This document shows positions 7,765 to 15,873 of a stretch of 64,000 nucleotides of DNA, piece by piece; within the stretch, counting starts at the first letter, position 1, and every line of letters begins with the position of its first letter. The translations under genes were made by a program, and so were the position numbers. The notes below the pieces were generated by a model. It did no database searches and had not been told where the DNA came from. It saw only the letters and a list, made by a program, of their open reading frames with translations. The stretch is from Anaerolentibacter hominis (GTDB lineage: Bacteria; Bacillota; Clostridia; Lachnospirales; Lachnospiraceae), in the NCBI RefSeq assembly GCF_032380675.1, contig NZ_JAWDIX010000004.1:62001-126000 (forward strand). Direction: 5' to 3'.

Positions 7765-8424
7765 CTATTCCTTATTCTCGGAAGCAAGTAATAAACGTCG
7801 GTAAGTCTCAACCAGCTCCAGCATACCTTCTTCTAAAATGGGAACTCCCAGATAGGTAAAAAGATCATCCAGATAATCATACTTATCCCGCAGTTCTTCC
7901 TTTGAACAGATAAATACAAGAGGATTCATCCAGATGTTTAACAGCAACAGCGTGACTTCCACCAGCTGTTTCGGATGTTCGGTGGTGATAGAACCATCCC
8001 GGATTCCTTCCTCCACTGCCGGGAGAATGAAAACGGCCGTTCCATTCACAGAGTCATATACCTGATCTGCCAGAAAGCGGGGATTTTTCATCAGATTGGG
8101 TGCTGCGGTCAGCAGCTTGTTCTGGCCCGGATTCTTAAGGGAAAGCCACAGAAGCTGTTTTAACTTCTCCAACCCGGTGAGATCCGTGCGCTGCATCATG
8201 ACTGCCATATCTTCATTTGTCTTCAGATAAAGCCGCTCCGCGACAGCCTCAATAATATCATCCTTTGACTTAAAATGATGATAGATAGCCCCCTTGCTCA
8301 GATCTCCCAGAGCATCCACGATATCCTGTATGGTGGTGTGCTCATATCCCTTCTCCATAAAAAGACGGTAAGAGACGTCAAGTATCCGATTCACGGTAAC
8401 CTCCGGATATTTATTGCGGGCCAT
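7765..8424 (-). CDS. TetR/AcrR family transcriptional regulator
   Basis: A 219-residue repressor with an N-terminal TetR helix-turn-helix: VNRILDVSYRLFMEKGYEHTTIQDIVDALG, then KGAIYHHFKSKDDII (about residues 10-60). The C-terminal ligand domain is typical in length and helical. A near-perfect palindrome overlapping its upstream region (8441-8463) is a likely autoregulatory operator. The MFS exporter downstream is the probable regulatory target. Confidence 0.9.
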   Translation of the reverse strand: MARNKYPEVTVNRILDVSYRLFMEKGYEHTTIQDIVDALGDLSKGAIYHHFKSKDDIIEAVAERLYLKTNEDMAVMMQRTDLTGLEKLKQLLWLSLKNPGQNKLLTAAPNLMKNPRFLADQVYDSVNGTAVFILPAVEEGIRDGSITTEHPKQLVEVTLLLLNIWMNPLVFICSKEELRDKYDYLDDLFTYLGVPILEEGMLELVETYRRLLLASENKE

Positions 8425-8440
8425 TTATCCTCATCCTCTC

Positions 8441-8463
8441 TATACATACCAACAGTATGTATA
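8441..8463. promoter_or_regulatory. TetR-type operator palindrome
   Basis: TATACATAC-CAACA-GTATGTATA: two 9-bp perfect inverted arms with a 5-nt centre, located 17-39 nt upstream of the TetR start codon. ATACATAC/GTATGTAT palindromes are typical of AcrR/TetR autoregulation. Confidence 0.75.
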
Positions 8464-8539
8464 GAGGATAGCATGAAAAATATCGGATGTCAATGAGCAA
8501 ATTGAGTTTTAACAGCCGGGGACAACCGGGCCAAACCAA

Positions 8540-9319
8540 CTAACGGTTTAGAAAGCTTCCCAACAGGAACAAGACAAAAATATGAGCGGGATAAAAAATA
8601 TAAAACAGATATTTCATTCCTCTTCCTTTTTTGCCGTTATATGCCAGCATAAACGGAAGTGCGAAAACCATCATCCACTGGTAATTGAGCAGAAAGAGGT
8701 TGCTGTAACTGAAATCTGTGCCGCAGGACAAGAAGAAAAAGGCTGCACAGTATAGCAGATAGGAAAGAGCAAGTATTTTTTTATTCTTCTTTGTATAGTA
8801 GAGAAGAACACCCATAAGCACCACAATCACACCGCCTTCGCAGAGGGTCAGATTGGGCAGCAGGGCTGCGGCGGTGCGGGCCAGCCTGCCGGAGAAAAGA
8901 GGAATCTGGGCCAGGAAAATGCAGACTATGGTAGAGACAACTTGAAAAAGGATGAAGCATACCCAACCTAAAATCCCCTTTTTCCAGTCTTTTTTCAGCA
9001 GTTCAATCAATTCTACAACAACGCCCACAAGGAACAGAGTGACGAAAATATTATTGAAGAGATATGTGTAAGGATGGGGGACTGTGGAATTTAAAATCAG
9101 GTTTCCAACAGCCATAATGACCCCGAAAAAATACATGCGGCTCAGATACCGCTTCTTATCATGGGTATAGGCAAGCCCCCACACCATACAAAAGAGAAAG
9201 ACCGGTGCCGAAAGACGGCCAAGCCAGCGAAACCAGACAGGGATACCGGGGATAAATTCTCCGATATGGTCAATGAGCATGAGAACAAGAGCCGTAAGTT
9301 TCAGAGCGGTAGATGACAT
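8540..9319 (-). CDS. TraX-family membrane protein
   Basis: A 259-residue multispanning protein. The start MSSTALKLTALVLMLIDHIG and the following WFRWLGRLSAPVFLFCMVWGLAYT are the hallmark of the TraX family (PF05857). TraX acetylates F pilin in E. coli; the many Firmicutes homologues are chromosomal and resemble membrane acyltransferases, with roles mostly unknown. GGAGG lies 6-7 nt before ATG 9319. No conjugation genes are nearby, so pilin acetylation is not implied. Confidence 0.85.
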   Translation of the reverse strand: MSSTALKLTALVLMLIDHIGEFIPGIPVWFRWLGRLSAPVFLFCMVWGLAYTHDKKRYLSRMYFFGVIMAVGNLILNSTVPHPYTYLFNNIFVTLFLVGVVVELIELLKKDWKKGILGWVCFILFQVVSTIVCIFLAQIPLFSGRLARTAAALLPNLTLCEGGVIVVLMGVLLYYTKKNKKILALSYLLYCAAFFFLSCGTDFSYSNLFLLNYQWMMVFALPFMLAYNGKKGRGMKYLFYIFYPAHIFVLFLLGSFLNR

Positions 9320-9496
9320 AAAAAACCTCCATGATAAATTTTTGCCCTGGGGCGCAGGGTTTCCTTCCGGATACACGTTTTAAAATACCGGTATTATAAC
9401 TCATGTAAGGTGATCTGTAAATGTAAATCGGCCGCCAGCCAGTCAGTTTACACTGTATCTTGCCTGTCCATCTGGCCGAGCCAACTTGAGCGCAAT

Positions 9497-9602
9497 TAAA
9501 AAGGCCCCATTGCAGGGGCCTAAGAGAGGGGTAGGGATATGAAAAAGGATTTATCGTTCGAATAACTCCTGTTATTCTGTTCAAAGGTCATCTCCTTTGA
9601 AC
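9497..9602 (-). ncRNA. Candidate small RNA with two perfect hairpins and a terminator
   Basis: On the minus strand a TATGAT -10 box (9609-9614) is followed by an 8-bp perfect hairpin (TTCAAAGG/CCTTTGAA, 9580-9601), then a 7-bp perfect hairpin with an AGGA loop (9560-9577). A pyrimidine-rich linker (ATCCCTACCCCTCTCTT) and a terminator follow (AGGCCCC-N6-GGGGCCT, 9502-9521, then TTTTT). No convincing open frame exists. The layout (structured 5' part, C/U-rich single strand able to pair with Shine-Dalgarno sites, intrinsic terminator) is that of a Firmicute trans-acting sRNA. No good -35 box was found. Confidence 0.5.
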
Positions 9603-9707
9603 ATCTTTATCATACCGTGAGCCTGTGAAGAAAATATGTTGTAAATTTGAAAATTGTGTGAAATAGAAACTATATGATATGATAAAGAAAAACGGGGAGG
9701 GATGAGC

Positions 9708-10607
9708 GTGAATGCATTAAAAAAGCAGCTGAAATCATATCGGGAACATCCAATTGACGGGATGCTGGCTGTATTTGGGATTTTAAGCGCAATCAAGCTG
9801 ATTGTTGACTTCTTTGCAGGAGGAACGACACAGATTGCCCTGGCAGCTCTGCTGTTCTCATTTTGTTGCTTTATCCTGTTCCGGCACAGAAAGCTGTCTC
9901 GGAAGTCGATTCTGCTGGATAATCTGTATTATAAAAATCACCCGATGGTCAGTACGATCTATTATCTGCTGGACAGTGGAAAGAGGCCTTCTTCCTATTA
10001 TAATAAAATGGACATAGAAGAGGCGGCGGTTTCATTTCATTACGGACAGGCGGCAGATCCGTATAAGGTTATGCAGGAATTCTGCTGGGAGTTCAGGGGA
10101 CATAATAATCTGAATGAAGCGGTGAAGGTCTTCCGGCTGGTGACAGCCAAATCAGAACTGAGTCACAATATACCGGCCGAATTTCAGGCGATGGATCTGA
10201 TAAGCGGTGAAAGGCTTATGATCAAGCGGGAAAATCACAGAAATGAACTATCCTATCTGGAGATACTGTTTCCTGGTAAAGGTATACTGAAGGATGCAGA
10301 ATTTCATTTTTCTATTTCCATGATCTGGAAGGATGCGGTAACACTGGACTTTCCGGAAACTCTGCTTATGGACACGAGGAATTATACTGACGGGACAATT
10401 CAGCAGATGAAAATAGAGGTACTGGCCCGGACTCCGGTTTTTACGGACTGTTGTATTCAGTGTTATGAGATGGACCGAACAGATCTGGAGAGGAAACTGC
10501 TCCGAAACCTAGAATTTCAGCAGGAGAAAGAGCAGCTTGGTGTGCGGTTTAATCTGCGGCCTGAACCTGGAAAGGTTTATTTCATGGCTGTAGAGAAAAT
10601 GGACTGA
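9708..10607 (+). CDS. Unknown membrane-anchored protein
   Basis: A 299-residue protein I do not recognise. Two adjacent hydrophobic segments near residues 18-60 (MLAVFGILSAIKLIVDFF and IALAALLFSFCCFILF) are followed by a basic stop (RHRKLSRK). The remaining 230 residues are soluble, mixed alpha/beta and probably cytoplasmic. GTG 9708 is preferred because GGGGAGG at 9694-9700 is 7 nt upstream; ATG 9702 would touch the ribosome site. TTGTGT-18 nt-TATGAT upstream is a possible promoter. It lies alone between two predicted minus-strand RNAs. Function unknown. Confidence 0.65.
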   Translation: MNALKKQLKSYREHPIDGMLAVFGILSAIKLIVDFFAGGTTQIALAALLFSFCCFILFRHRKLSRKSILLDNLYYKNHPMVSTIYYLLDSGKRPSSYYNKMDIEEAAVSFHYGQAADPYKVMQEFCWEFRGHNNLNEAVKVFRLVTAKSELSHNIPAEFQAMDLISGERLMIKRENHRNELSYLEILFPGKGILKDAEFHFSISMIWKDAVTLDFPETLLMDTRNYTDGTIQQMKIEVLARTPVFTDCCIQCYEMDRTDLERKLLRNLEFQQEKEQLGVRFNLRPEPGKVYFMAVEKMD

Positions 10608-10625
10608 GCATATAAATCGGGGCAT

Positions 10626-10820
10626 AAAAATAGCCCGGACATGAGATAACATGCCGGGGCAAACAGGAAATACATAACTTTCCGCAACCGGTCGGATGAG
10701 GGTGGGTATTACGGCCATAAGCCGTATTCTGAGAGATAGGTAATGACTGATTGTAGGAAGGGTATCAAATCATTTCACCAAAAGAGACAATAATCCGACC
10801 GACCACGGAAAAATTTATGT
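10626..10820 (-). ncRNA. Candidate structured RNA with 6S-like topology
   Basis: An extended -10 (TGTTATACT, complement of 10827-10835) places the 5' end near 10820, exactly at the base of a long closing helix: 10793-10820 pairs with 10672-10697, including the perfect 9-bp ATCCGACCG/CGGTCGGAT. Inside are a 13-nt 5' single strand, an apical stem-loop (10764-10779 with 10739-10751), and a 3' strand that holds a small hairpin (TACGGC/GCCGTA, 10710-10726). A terminator hairpin (10633-10660) and U-run end it. Length about 195 nt. Closing stem, bubble, apical stem and 3'-side hairpin are the 6S RNA plan, but I cannot confirm the family. Confidence 0.5.
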
Positions 10821-10959
10821 ACTTTTAGTATAACATGGAAATTTAGCTTTGAGAGCGCCAATTCGGTGCAAATTAATACTTAAATGCTGCGAAGAAGCGC
10901 CAGATAACCCTGTGACAAGTTCAGAATATTAGTCAAGAACAGGTTTTCCTTATAAAGGC

Positions 10960-10988
10960 TTGAATAATTTACCCTGAGAAATTACAAT
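10960..10988 (+). promoter_or_regulatory. Predicted promoter of the DeoR-type regulator
   Basis: TTGAAT (10960-10965), 17-nt spacer, TACAAT (10983-10988), about 40 nt upstream of the regulator start codon. Confidence 0.5.
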
Positions 10989-11030
10989 ATGTAATATCTA
11001 TGGAAATCAGAACAGACAGGAAGAAAAACT

Positions 11031-11792
11031 ATGATGTTATATGCGGAACGTGCAGAATTGATTATGCAGCAGCTGCAATTACGGTCTACAGTGAAAATCG
11101 GAGAACTAAGCAGGCTGCTTCATGTATCGGTAGATACGATCCGGCGGGATTTAAAAGCAATGGAGCAGCAGGGACTGATAAAATATGTACATGGCGGTGC
11201 TTGTCTGCCTGAATCGTTAACGTCTTATTTAAATTTTACCGGGCGTGAAATAGTGAACAGCGACTTAAAACGGGAGGCGTCCCATAAGGCGCTGGCATTG
11301 ATAGAGGAGGGTGATGTCATTGCCCTTAATTCAGGTACAACAAATACAATACTGTCGCAGGAACTTGTGAATCTTGGCAAAGAAATTACAGTTGTAACGA
11401 ACAACTATGCTGCAATTAACATATTACTGCAGAGCGAATTGATCCATTTGATTGCTGTGGGCGGAAATGTGGATTCTTTAGAACGTTCTACCTATGGATC
11501 AGTCTGTGAAAAAGAGTTTAGTCAATATTTTCCTGACATTGCCTTCCTGTCCATGAATGCGGTTAATTATGAAGATGGATTTACAGACTTTCGATTTAAC
11601 GAAGCTGGCATTATTCAATTGCTGGCGAAAACCTCGAAACGGGTGATTGCGGTCATGGATTCCAGTAAGCTCGGCAAATGTTCTAAGAAGAAAATCCTTT
11701 CCAGGGAACAGGTAGACAGGGTAGTGATGGATGACAATATTTCTGAAGAGGTAAGGAAAAAATATAAGGAGTGCGGGATTGTTATTATATAG
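11031..11792 (+). CDS. DeoR/GlpR family transcriptional regulator
   Basis: A 253-residue DeoR-type repressor. The N-terminal winged helix reads RAELIMQQLQLRSTVKIGELSRLLHVSVDTIRRDLKAMEQQGLIKYVHGGA (residues 6-57, signature VDTIRRDL). The C-terminal sensor domain has the sugar-phosphate isomerase-like pattern IALNSGTTNTILSQEL, VVTNNYAAINIL and VAVMDSSKLGK-type elements. AGGAAG lies 7 nt before ATG 11031. It stands just upstream of the phosphonate genes but has its own terminator; the inverted repeat at the phnX promoter is the likely operator. Control of phosphonate use is inferred from position. Confidence 0.88.
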   Translation: MMLYAERAELIMQQLQLRSTVKIGELSRLLHVSVDTIRRDLKAMEQQGLIKYVHGGACLPESLTSYLNFTGREIVNSDLKREASHKALALIEEGDVIALNSGTTNTILSQELVNLGKEITVVTNNYAAINILLQSELIHLIAVGGNVDSLERSTYGSVCEKEFSQYFPDIAFLSMNAVNYEDGFTDFRFNEAGIIQLLAKTSKRVIAVMDSSKLGKCSKKKILSREQVDRVVMDDNISEEVRKKYKECGIVII

Positions 11793-11810
11793 GACACATA
11801 AAAGATATGG

Positions 11811-11840
11811 AAGGTCCGGGCAGAAGCCCGGACCTTTTTT
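11811..11840 (+). terminator. Rho-independent terminator after the DeoR gene
   Basis: AAGGTCCGGGC-AGAA-GCCCGGACCTT forms a perfect 11-bp stem followed by TTTT. Confidence 0.92.
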
Positions 11841-11876
11841 CTTATATAGGTAACGTCGTTCTCTATATGAGAAACC

Positions 11877-11964
11877 CCTCCGGGGGATCGCACTGCGGCG
11901 GTAAGGAATCGCGTTGCAAGAGCAGCCAGCGCAGGCGGAGAATCCCGCTTGCGGGATTCTTTTC
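11877..11964 (+). repeat. G+C-rich extragenic element ending in a terminator-like hairpin
   Basis: An 88-nt stretch much richer in G+C than the A/T-rich sequence around it, between the DeoR terminator and the phnX promoter. It contains CCCCTCCGGGG, a segment GAGCAGCCAGCGCAGGCGGAG, and closes with AGAATCCCGC-TT-GCGGGATTCT followed by TTTTC (11939-11963). It resembles in style the G+C-rich elements at 40993-41142 and 51067-51258. I infer a dispersed extragenic repeat; a second terminator is the minimum reading. Confidence 0.45.
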
Positions 11965-11995
11965 TATATTTAACATATATTTTATGTCTATTTGA

Positions 11996-12053
11996 TTGAT
12001 TTTGCTGTTTTGTTCGGTGTATTATTTAGAAGAAGCGATAAAAAACAGCAAAA
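11996..12053 (+). promoter_or_regulatory. phnX promoter with flanking inverted-repeat operator
   Basis: TTGATT (11996-12001), 18-nt spacer, TATTAT (12020-12025). A perfect 12-bp inverted repeat, TTTTGCTGTTTT (12000-12011) and AAAACAGCAAAA (12042-12053), brackets the -10 box. It is a good candidate for the binding site of the adjacent DeoR-type repressor. Confidence 0.6.
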
Positions 12054-12072
12054 CAAAGCAAGGAGAATTGGT

Positions 12073-12912
12073 GTGAAAAATAATATTGACAGGAATACAA
12101 ATGAAATCCAGAAAGTTCAAATGGTTGTTTTTGACTGGGCAGGCACTACGGTAGATTATGCCTCCAGCGCCCCCAGCACCGTATTTGACCATATATTTAC
12201 CGCGGCGGGCATCCGCCTTACAAAAGAAGAGATCAACCGGCCTATGGGTATGGAAAAGAAAGCGCACATACGCGAACTTTTGTCCTGTGAATCCGGAAAC
12301 AGCCAGTGGCTGCAGGTTTATAACAGGCCGTGGACTGAGCAGGATGTGGAGGATTTATACCAGAAATTTGAAGATACCTTGTATCAAGTGGTCGCCGGAT
12401 ACAGTACTCCTATTCCGGGGGTCGTTGAAACCGTGAATGAATTGAGAGAACGGGGAATTAAAATAGGCTCTACAACCGGCTATACTTCTCAAATAATGGA
12501 GCAGGTTATACCGGGAGCCCGGGAGAAGGGGTATTGTGCAGACTGTGTTATCACCCCGGATGTAACCGGAGCCAGCCGCCCGACTCCGTTTATGCTATTT
12601 GAATGTATGCGCCGCATGAATGTCTATCCGCCCTGCACGGTGGTGAAGGTCGGCGATACTGTTTTGGATATGGCGGAAGGCAAAAATGCAGGAACATGGA
12701 CCGTGGGTATCCTGACCGGTTCCAATCTGCTGGGACTGTCACAGGATGAATATGAAGCGTTGAGCCCCGAAGAACTGGCGGACCGTAAGTGTGAAATAGC
12801 AGAAATTTACCGCCAGGCCGGTGCGGATATGGTGATTGATTCGATTTCTGACCTGCCCGGCGCAATTGAGGAGTTCAATCGCCGTTTAGCGGCGGAGGAA
12901 GCGGCAAAATGA
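12073..12912 (+). CDS. phnX: Phosphonoacetaldehyde hydrolase (phosphonatase) PhnX
   Basis: A 279-residue HAD-superfamily enzyme that cleaves phosphonoacetaldehyde to acetaldehyde and phosphate. It shows the nucleophile motif VVFDWAGTTVDYA (Asp21), the cap segment RPMGMEKKAHIREL with the Schiff-base Lys expected at residue 62, GIKIGSTTGYT (motif II Thr region) and VVKVGDTVLDMAEGKNAGTWTVG (motif III Asp). This agrees closely with Bacillus cereus PhnX in order and length. Start GTG 12073 has AGGAG 7 nt upstream. Its stop overlaps the next start (ATGA), so it is translationally coupled to the dehydrogenase. It is the first gene of the cassette. Confidence 0.93.
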   Translation: MKNNIDRNTNEIQKVQMVVFDWAGTTVDYASSAPSTVFDHIFTAAGIRLTKEEINRPMGMEKKAHIRELLSCESGNSQWLQVYNRPWTEQDVEDLYQKFEDTLYQVVAGYSTPIPGVVETVNELRERGIKIGSTTGYTSQIMEQVIPGAREKGYCADCVITPDVTGASRPTPFMLFECMRRMNVYPPCTVVKVGDTVLDMAEGKNAGTWTVGILTGSNLLGLSQDEYEALSPEELADRKCEIAEIYRQAGADMVIDSISDLPGAIEEFNRRLAAEEAAK

Positions 12913-14027
12913 ACCTTTATTACAATCCGGTGAAAACTGTGGAGGGAGCAGGAGCTTTCAGCCGCCTGCCTGAGATTTTAAAGGAAATGAAATTGACCAA
13001 TGGAAGGCTTCTCGTTTTGGCATGGGGTGAAAAGGTTTTTGAACATAGGGTATTTACCTGCCTTCAAGACTTTAATGTGAAACAAGTTATTTTTGCAGCA
13101 TCCAATCCTACGGTGAGCCAGCTTTTTAAGTGCTATCAGGAGACAAAGGAGTTTTCTCCTGATGCCGTTGTAGCCATTGGCGGAGGCAGTATTATGGATG
13201 TGGGTAAATCCTTGTGCTGCATGTACGGAAAAGAAATTGAAAATGAAGACGCCCTGAGAGAATTCATTGAGGATAAAAGGTTCGGAAGCCCTTCTGTACG
13301 ATGGATCGGGGTTCCCACCACATCCGGAACAGGCAGTGAGGTGACTTGCTGGGCAACCATATGGGACCCGGACAAAGACGCCAAGCGTTCTGTGGAGAAT
13401 CATGACAATTATGCCTATGCGGCTCTGATAGATCCCGGACTAACCGAAGGAATGCCATTAAAATTAGCCGTATCCTCTGCGTTGGATGCAGTGTGCCATG
13501 CTGTGGAAAGCTACTGGGCAAATGGAACTAACACGGTCTCCCGGGCGATGGCCCTTCGGGCTATCCATACGATCATGAGTCATATGGAAGATTTGCTTTC
13601 CGGAAAAACAGAAGCGTACAGCGCGATGGCACAGGGCAGTATGCTGGCGGGGCTGGCTTTCAGCAATACAAAAACCACGGCATGTCATTCGATTTCTTAT
13701 CCATTGACCATGTATCACAATATTCCCCACGGTGCGGCTGTAGCAATGCTGTTGGCCCCGGTGCTGCAAATGAATGTGTCCAGCGTGGAGGGAATGCCGG
13801 AATTATTGGATGCCCTGGATGTTACAGGGGCCGAAATGCTGAAACAACGGATAGGCAATTTTCTCAGACGTTCCGGTCAGCCGGATACACTGGGGGAATG
13901 GGGCATTAAGCCGGAAGATCTTCCCCATCTTGCGGAATTGGGGATGACGAAAGGCCGCGCGGATAATAATCCGGTTGAAATTACAGTTATGAAAATCAAA
14001 GAGATATTGGAGTCCGTTTATTCATAA
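12909..14027 (+). CDS. Iron-containing alcohol dehydrogenase, probable phosphonoacetaldehyde/hydroxyethylphosphonate oxidoreductase
   Basis: A 372-residue group III Fe-dependent alcohol dehydrogenase. The dinucleotide site is VVAIGGGSIMDVGKSL (near residue 85); GVPTTSGTGSEVTCWATIW follows. The metal ligands fit Asp and His of SALDAVCHAVESYW and the two His of ACHSISYPLTMYHNIPHG. Fe-ADHs of this type (PhpC-like) reduce phosphonoacetaldehyde to 2-hydroxyethylphosphonate in phosphonate biosynthesis. Coupled here to phnX and importer genes, it more plausibly runs the other way, oxidising imported hydroxyethylphosphonate. Direction and substrate are inference. Confidence 0.8.
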   Translation: MNLYYNPVKTVEGAGAFSRLPEILKEMKLTNGRLLVLAWGEKVFEHRVFTCLQDFNVKQVIFAASNPTVSQLFKCYQETKEFSPDAVVAIGGGSIMDVGKSLCCMYGKEIENEDALREFIEDKRFGSPSVRWIGVPTTSGTGSEVTCWATIWDPDKDAKRSVENHDNYAYAALIDPGLTEGMPLKLAVSSALDAVCHAVESYWANGTNTVSRAMALRAIHTIMSHMEDLLSGKTEAYSAMAQGSMLAGLAFSNTKTTACHSISYPLTMYHNIPHGAAVAMLLAPVLQMNVSSVEGMPELLDALDVTGAEMLKQRIGNFLRRSGQPDTLGEWGIKPEDLPHLAELGMTKGRADNNPVEITVMKIKEILESVYS

Positions 14028-14062
14028 ATACTGGATATTGCGCAGAGAAAGGAATTATAACT

Positions 14063-15001
14063 ATGCAAAAAAAGATGAAAAAACTGATTGGAATAGGTTT
14101 GACGGCTTTGATGACGGTATCCATGCTCGTGGGATGCAGTTCAGGAAAAACAGCAAATGCGGATGGCCCCGGCGGTGAGGACGGAGTATTTACGATTGCG
14201 TATGCCCCGAATGAATCCACTGCTGAAAGTGCAGACGCCCGGAATGGACTTGCCAAAGATCTGAGCGAAGTTCTGGGATGTGAAGTAGAAGAAATTCAGG
14301 CAAGCGATTACAACGCTATCATTGAGGCACTGCGTACAGGGAAAGCGGATATGGCCTATATGGGTTCCCAGGCCCTGGCTTTGGGAGTAGAGCGTACCGA
14401 CCTGGAGCCGATTGTCATGAAAGCGGAGGAAGGGGACCCGGAGAAGGCAATCTACCACTCTGTTCTCATCACAAGCAGCGGCAATGATCAGATTAACTCA
14501 ATTGAGGATATTAAAGGTAAGACAATGGCCTTTGTTGATCCGGATTCCACTTCCGGTAATCTTGTGCCCACTGCGGAAATCATTCAGGCATTTCCGGATG
14601 ATGAACTCAACTCGGACCTCCTGCATACAAACGGAGATTTCTTTGAGGCGGTCAGTTTTTCCGGTTCTCATCAGGCAGGTTTGCAGGCAGTTATAAAAGG
14701 TGATGTAGACGTGGTTCCTATTTCCGATCAGATTCTGGCTTCAGAAATTGCTCACGGCAATGCGGCTCAGGGTGATGTGAAAGTTATTCATGAGTCGGGT
14801 TCCATCCCGGCGGAAGCGATGGTTGCAGGCGAACATGTGAATCAGGAGACACGGGATAAGCTGACGGAGTTTCTGACCTCCTACGACAATGAAGAATACT
14901 TTACAGACGTTATTAAAGTGCCCGGCGCCCGTTTCGTTGAGTGCGGTATGAGCGACTATGAAGCTATTATTAAACTGAACAAGATTATTAACGAGTTCTA
15001 A
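14063..15001 (+). CDS. phnD: Phosphonate ABC transporter substrate-binding lipoprotein PhnD
   Basis: A 312-residue periplasmic-binding-type lipoprotein. A basic start, hydrophobic stretch and lipobox LVGCSS give membrane anchoring. The mature part begins FTIAYAPNESTAESADARNGLAKDLSEVLG and contains ADMAYMGSQALALG, IKGKTMAFVDPDSTSGNLVPTAEI (split as GKTMAFVDPDS and SGNLVPTAEI) and the SGSHQAGLQAVIKGDVDV segment, all diagnostic for PhnD-type phosphate/phosphonate binders. Ribosome site AAAGGA lies 11 nt before the ATG. It is followed by the ATPase and two permeases of the same importer. Confidence 0.92.
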   Translation: MQKKMKKLIGIGLTALMTVSMLVGCSSGKTANADGPGGEDGVFTIAYAPNESTAESADARNGLAKDLSEVLGCEVEEIQASDYNAIIEALRTGKADMAYMGSQALALGVERTDLEPIVMKAEEGDPEKAIYHSVLITSSGNDQINSIEDIKGKTMAFVDPDSTSGNLVPTAEIIQAFPDDELNSDLLHTNGDFFEAVSFSGSHQAGLQAVIKGDVDVVPISDQILASEIAHGNAAQGDVKVIHESGSIPAEAMVAGEHVNQETRDKLTEFLTSYDNEEYFTDVIKVPGARFVECGMSDYEAIIKLNKIINEF

Positions 15002-15066
15002 ATATAAGGAAAAGGCTGAACGATTTATCAAGCCAGGAATCTGGACGCATCAGAATGGAGGACAAC

Positions 15067-15873
15067 ATGGAACCTATACTAAAATTTGAAGGGGTATCTA
15101 AAAATTATCCCAACGGAGTGCATGCTCTTAAGAAGGTTACGCTGGAAGTCACGGAAGGGGAATTCATTTCTATCATCGGCCCTTCCGGGTCCGGAAAATC
15201 CACACTTCTGCGGGCTGTCAACCGGCTGATCCCGATCAGCTCCGGCACCATCTGGCTGGATGGACAGACGGTATCCGGCCAGCACGGTAAAAAACTGCGG
15301 GAACAGCGGCGTAAAGTGGGAATGATTTTTCAGAACTATAATCTGGTATACAGCTTATCCGTCCTGCAGAATGTCCTTCACGGGCGGCTGGGATACATGA
15401 ATGGGTTAAAGGGTGTATTCGGGCTGTACAGCGAAGAAGATAAGCAGGAAGCATTGGACCTGCTGAAAGAGCTGGGACTGGAACAGTTCAGCTATAACCG
15501 GGCTTCTGATTTGTCAGGGGGACAGAAACAGAGAGTAGGAATCGCCCGGGCGATCATGCAGAATCCCAAAATGCTGCTGTGCGACGAACCGATTGCTTCG
15601 CTGGACCCTTCCAGTGCGAAAACGATTATGGAACTGCTTCATGCCATGACGCAAAAAAGAAATATCGCCTGTATTGTTAACCTTCATCAGCTGGATGTTG
15701 CCTTAAAATATTCCACCCGCATTATTGGTCTGTCAAAGGGAGAGATTGTTTTTGACGGTACCCCTGCCCGGTTAAACGATGAGATGATTGAACAAATCTA
15801 TGGAACTTCACGGGAAAATCTCATGATTGGAGGAAGCGATGGTAACGAAACGGATGCCGCTGATTGCGCGTGA
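15067..15873 (+). CDS. phnC: Phosphonate ABC transporter ATP-binding protein PhnC
   Basis: A 268-residue ABC ATPase: Walker A GPSGSGKST (about residues 35-43), Q-loop IFQNYNLV, signature LSGGQKQRVGIARA, Walker B MLLCDEPIASLDP and switch His in VNLHQLDVA. The DEPIASLDP form and the NLHQ switch are typical of PhnC. Start ATG 15067 has GGAGG 5 nt upstream. The last 35 nt overlap the first permease gene, so translation is coupled. Confidence 0.95.
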   Translation: MEPILKFEGVSKNYPNGVHALKKVTLEVTEGEFISIIGPSGSGKSTLLRAVNRLIPISSGTIWLDGQTVSGQHGKKLREQRRKVGMIFQNYNLVYSLSVLQNVLHGRLGYMNGLKGVFGLYSEEDKQEALDLLKELGLEQFSYNRASDLSGGQKQRVGIARAIMQNPKMLLCDEPIASLDPSSAKTIMELLHAMTQKRNIACIVNLHQLDVALKYSTRIIGLSKGEIVFDGTPARLNDEMIEQIYGTSRENLMIGGSDGNETDAADCA

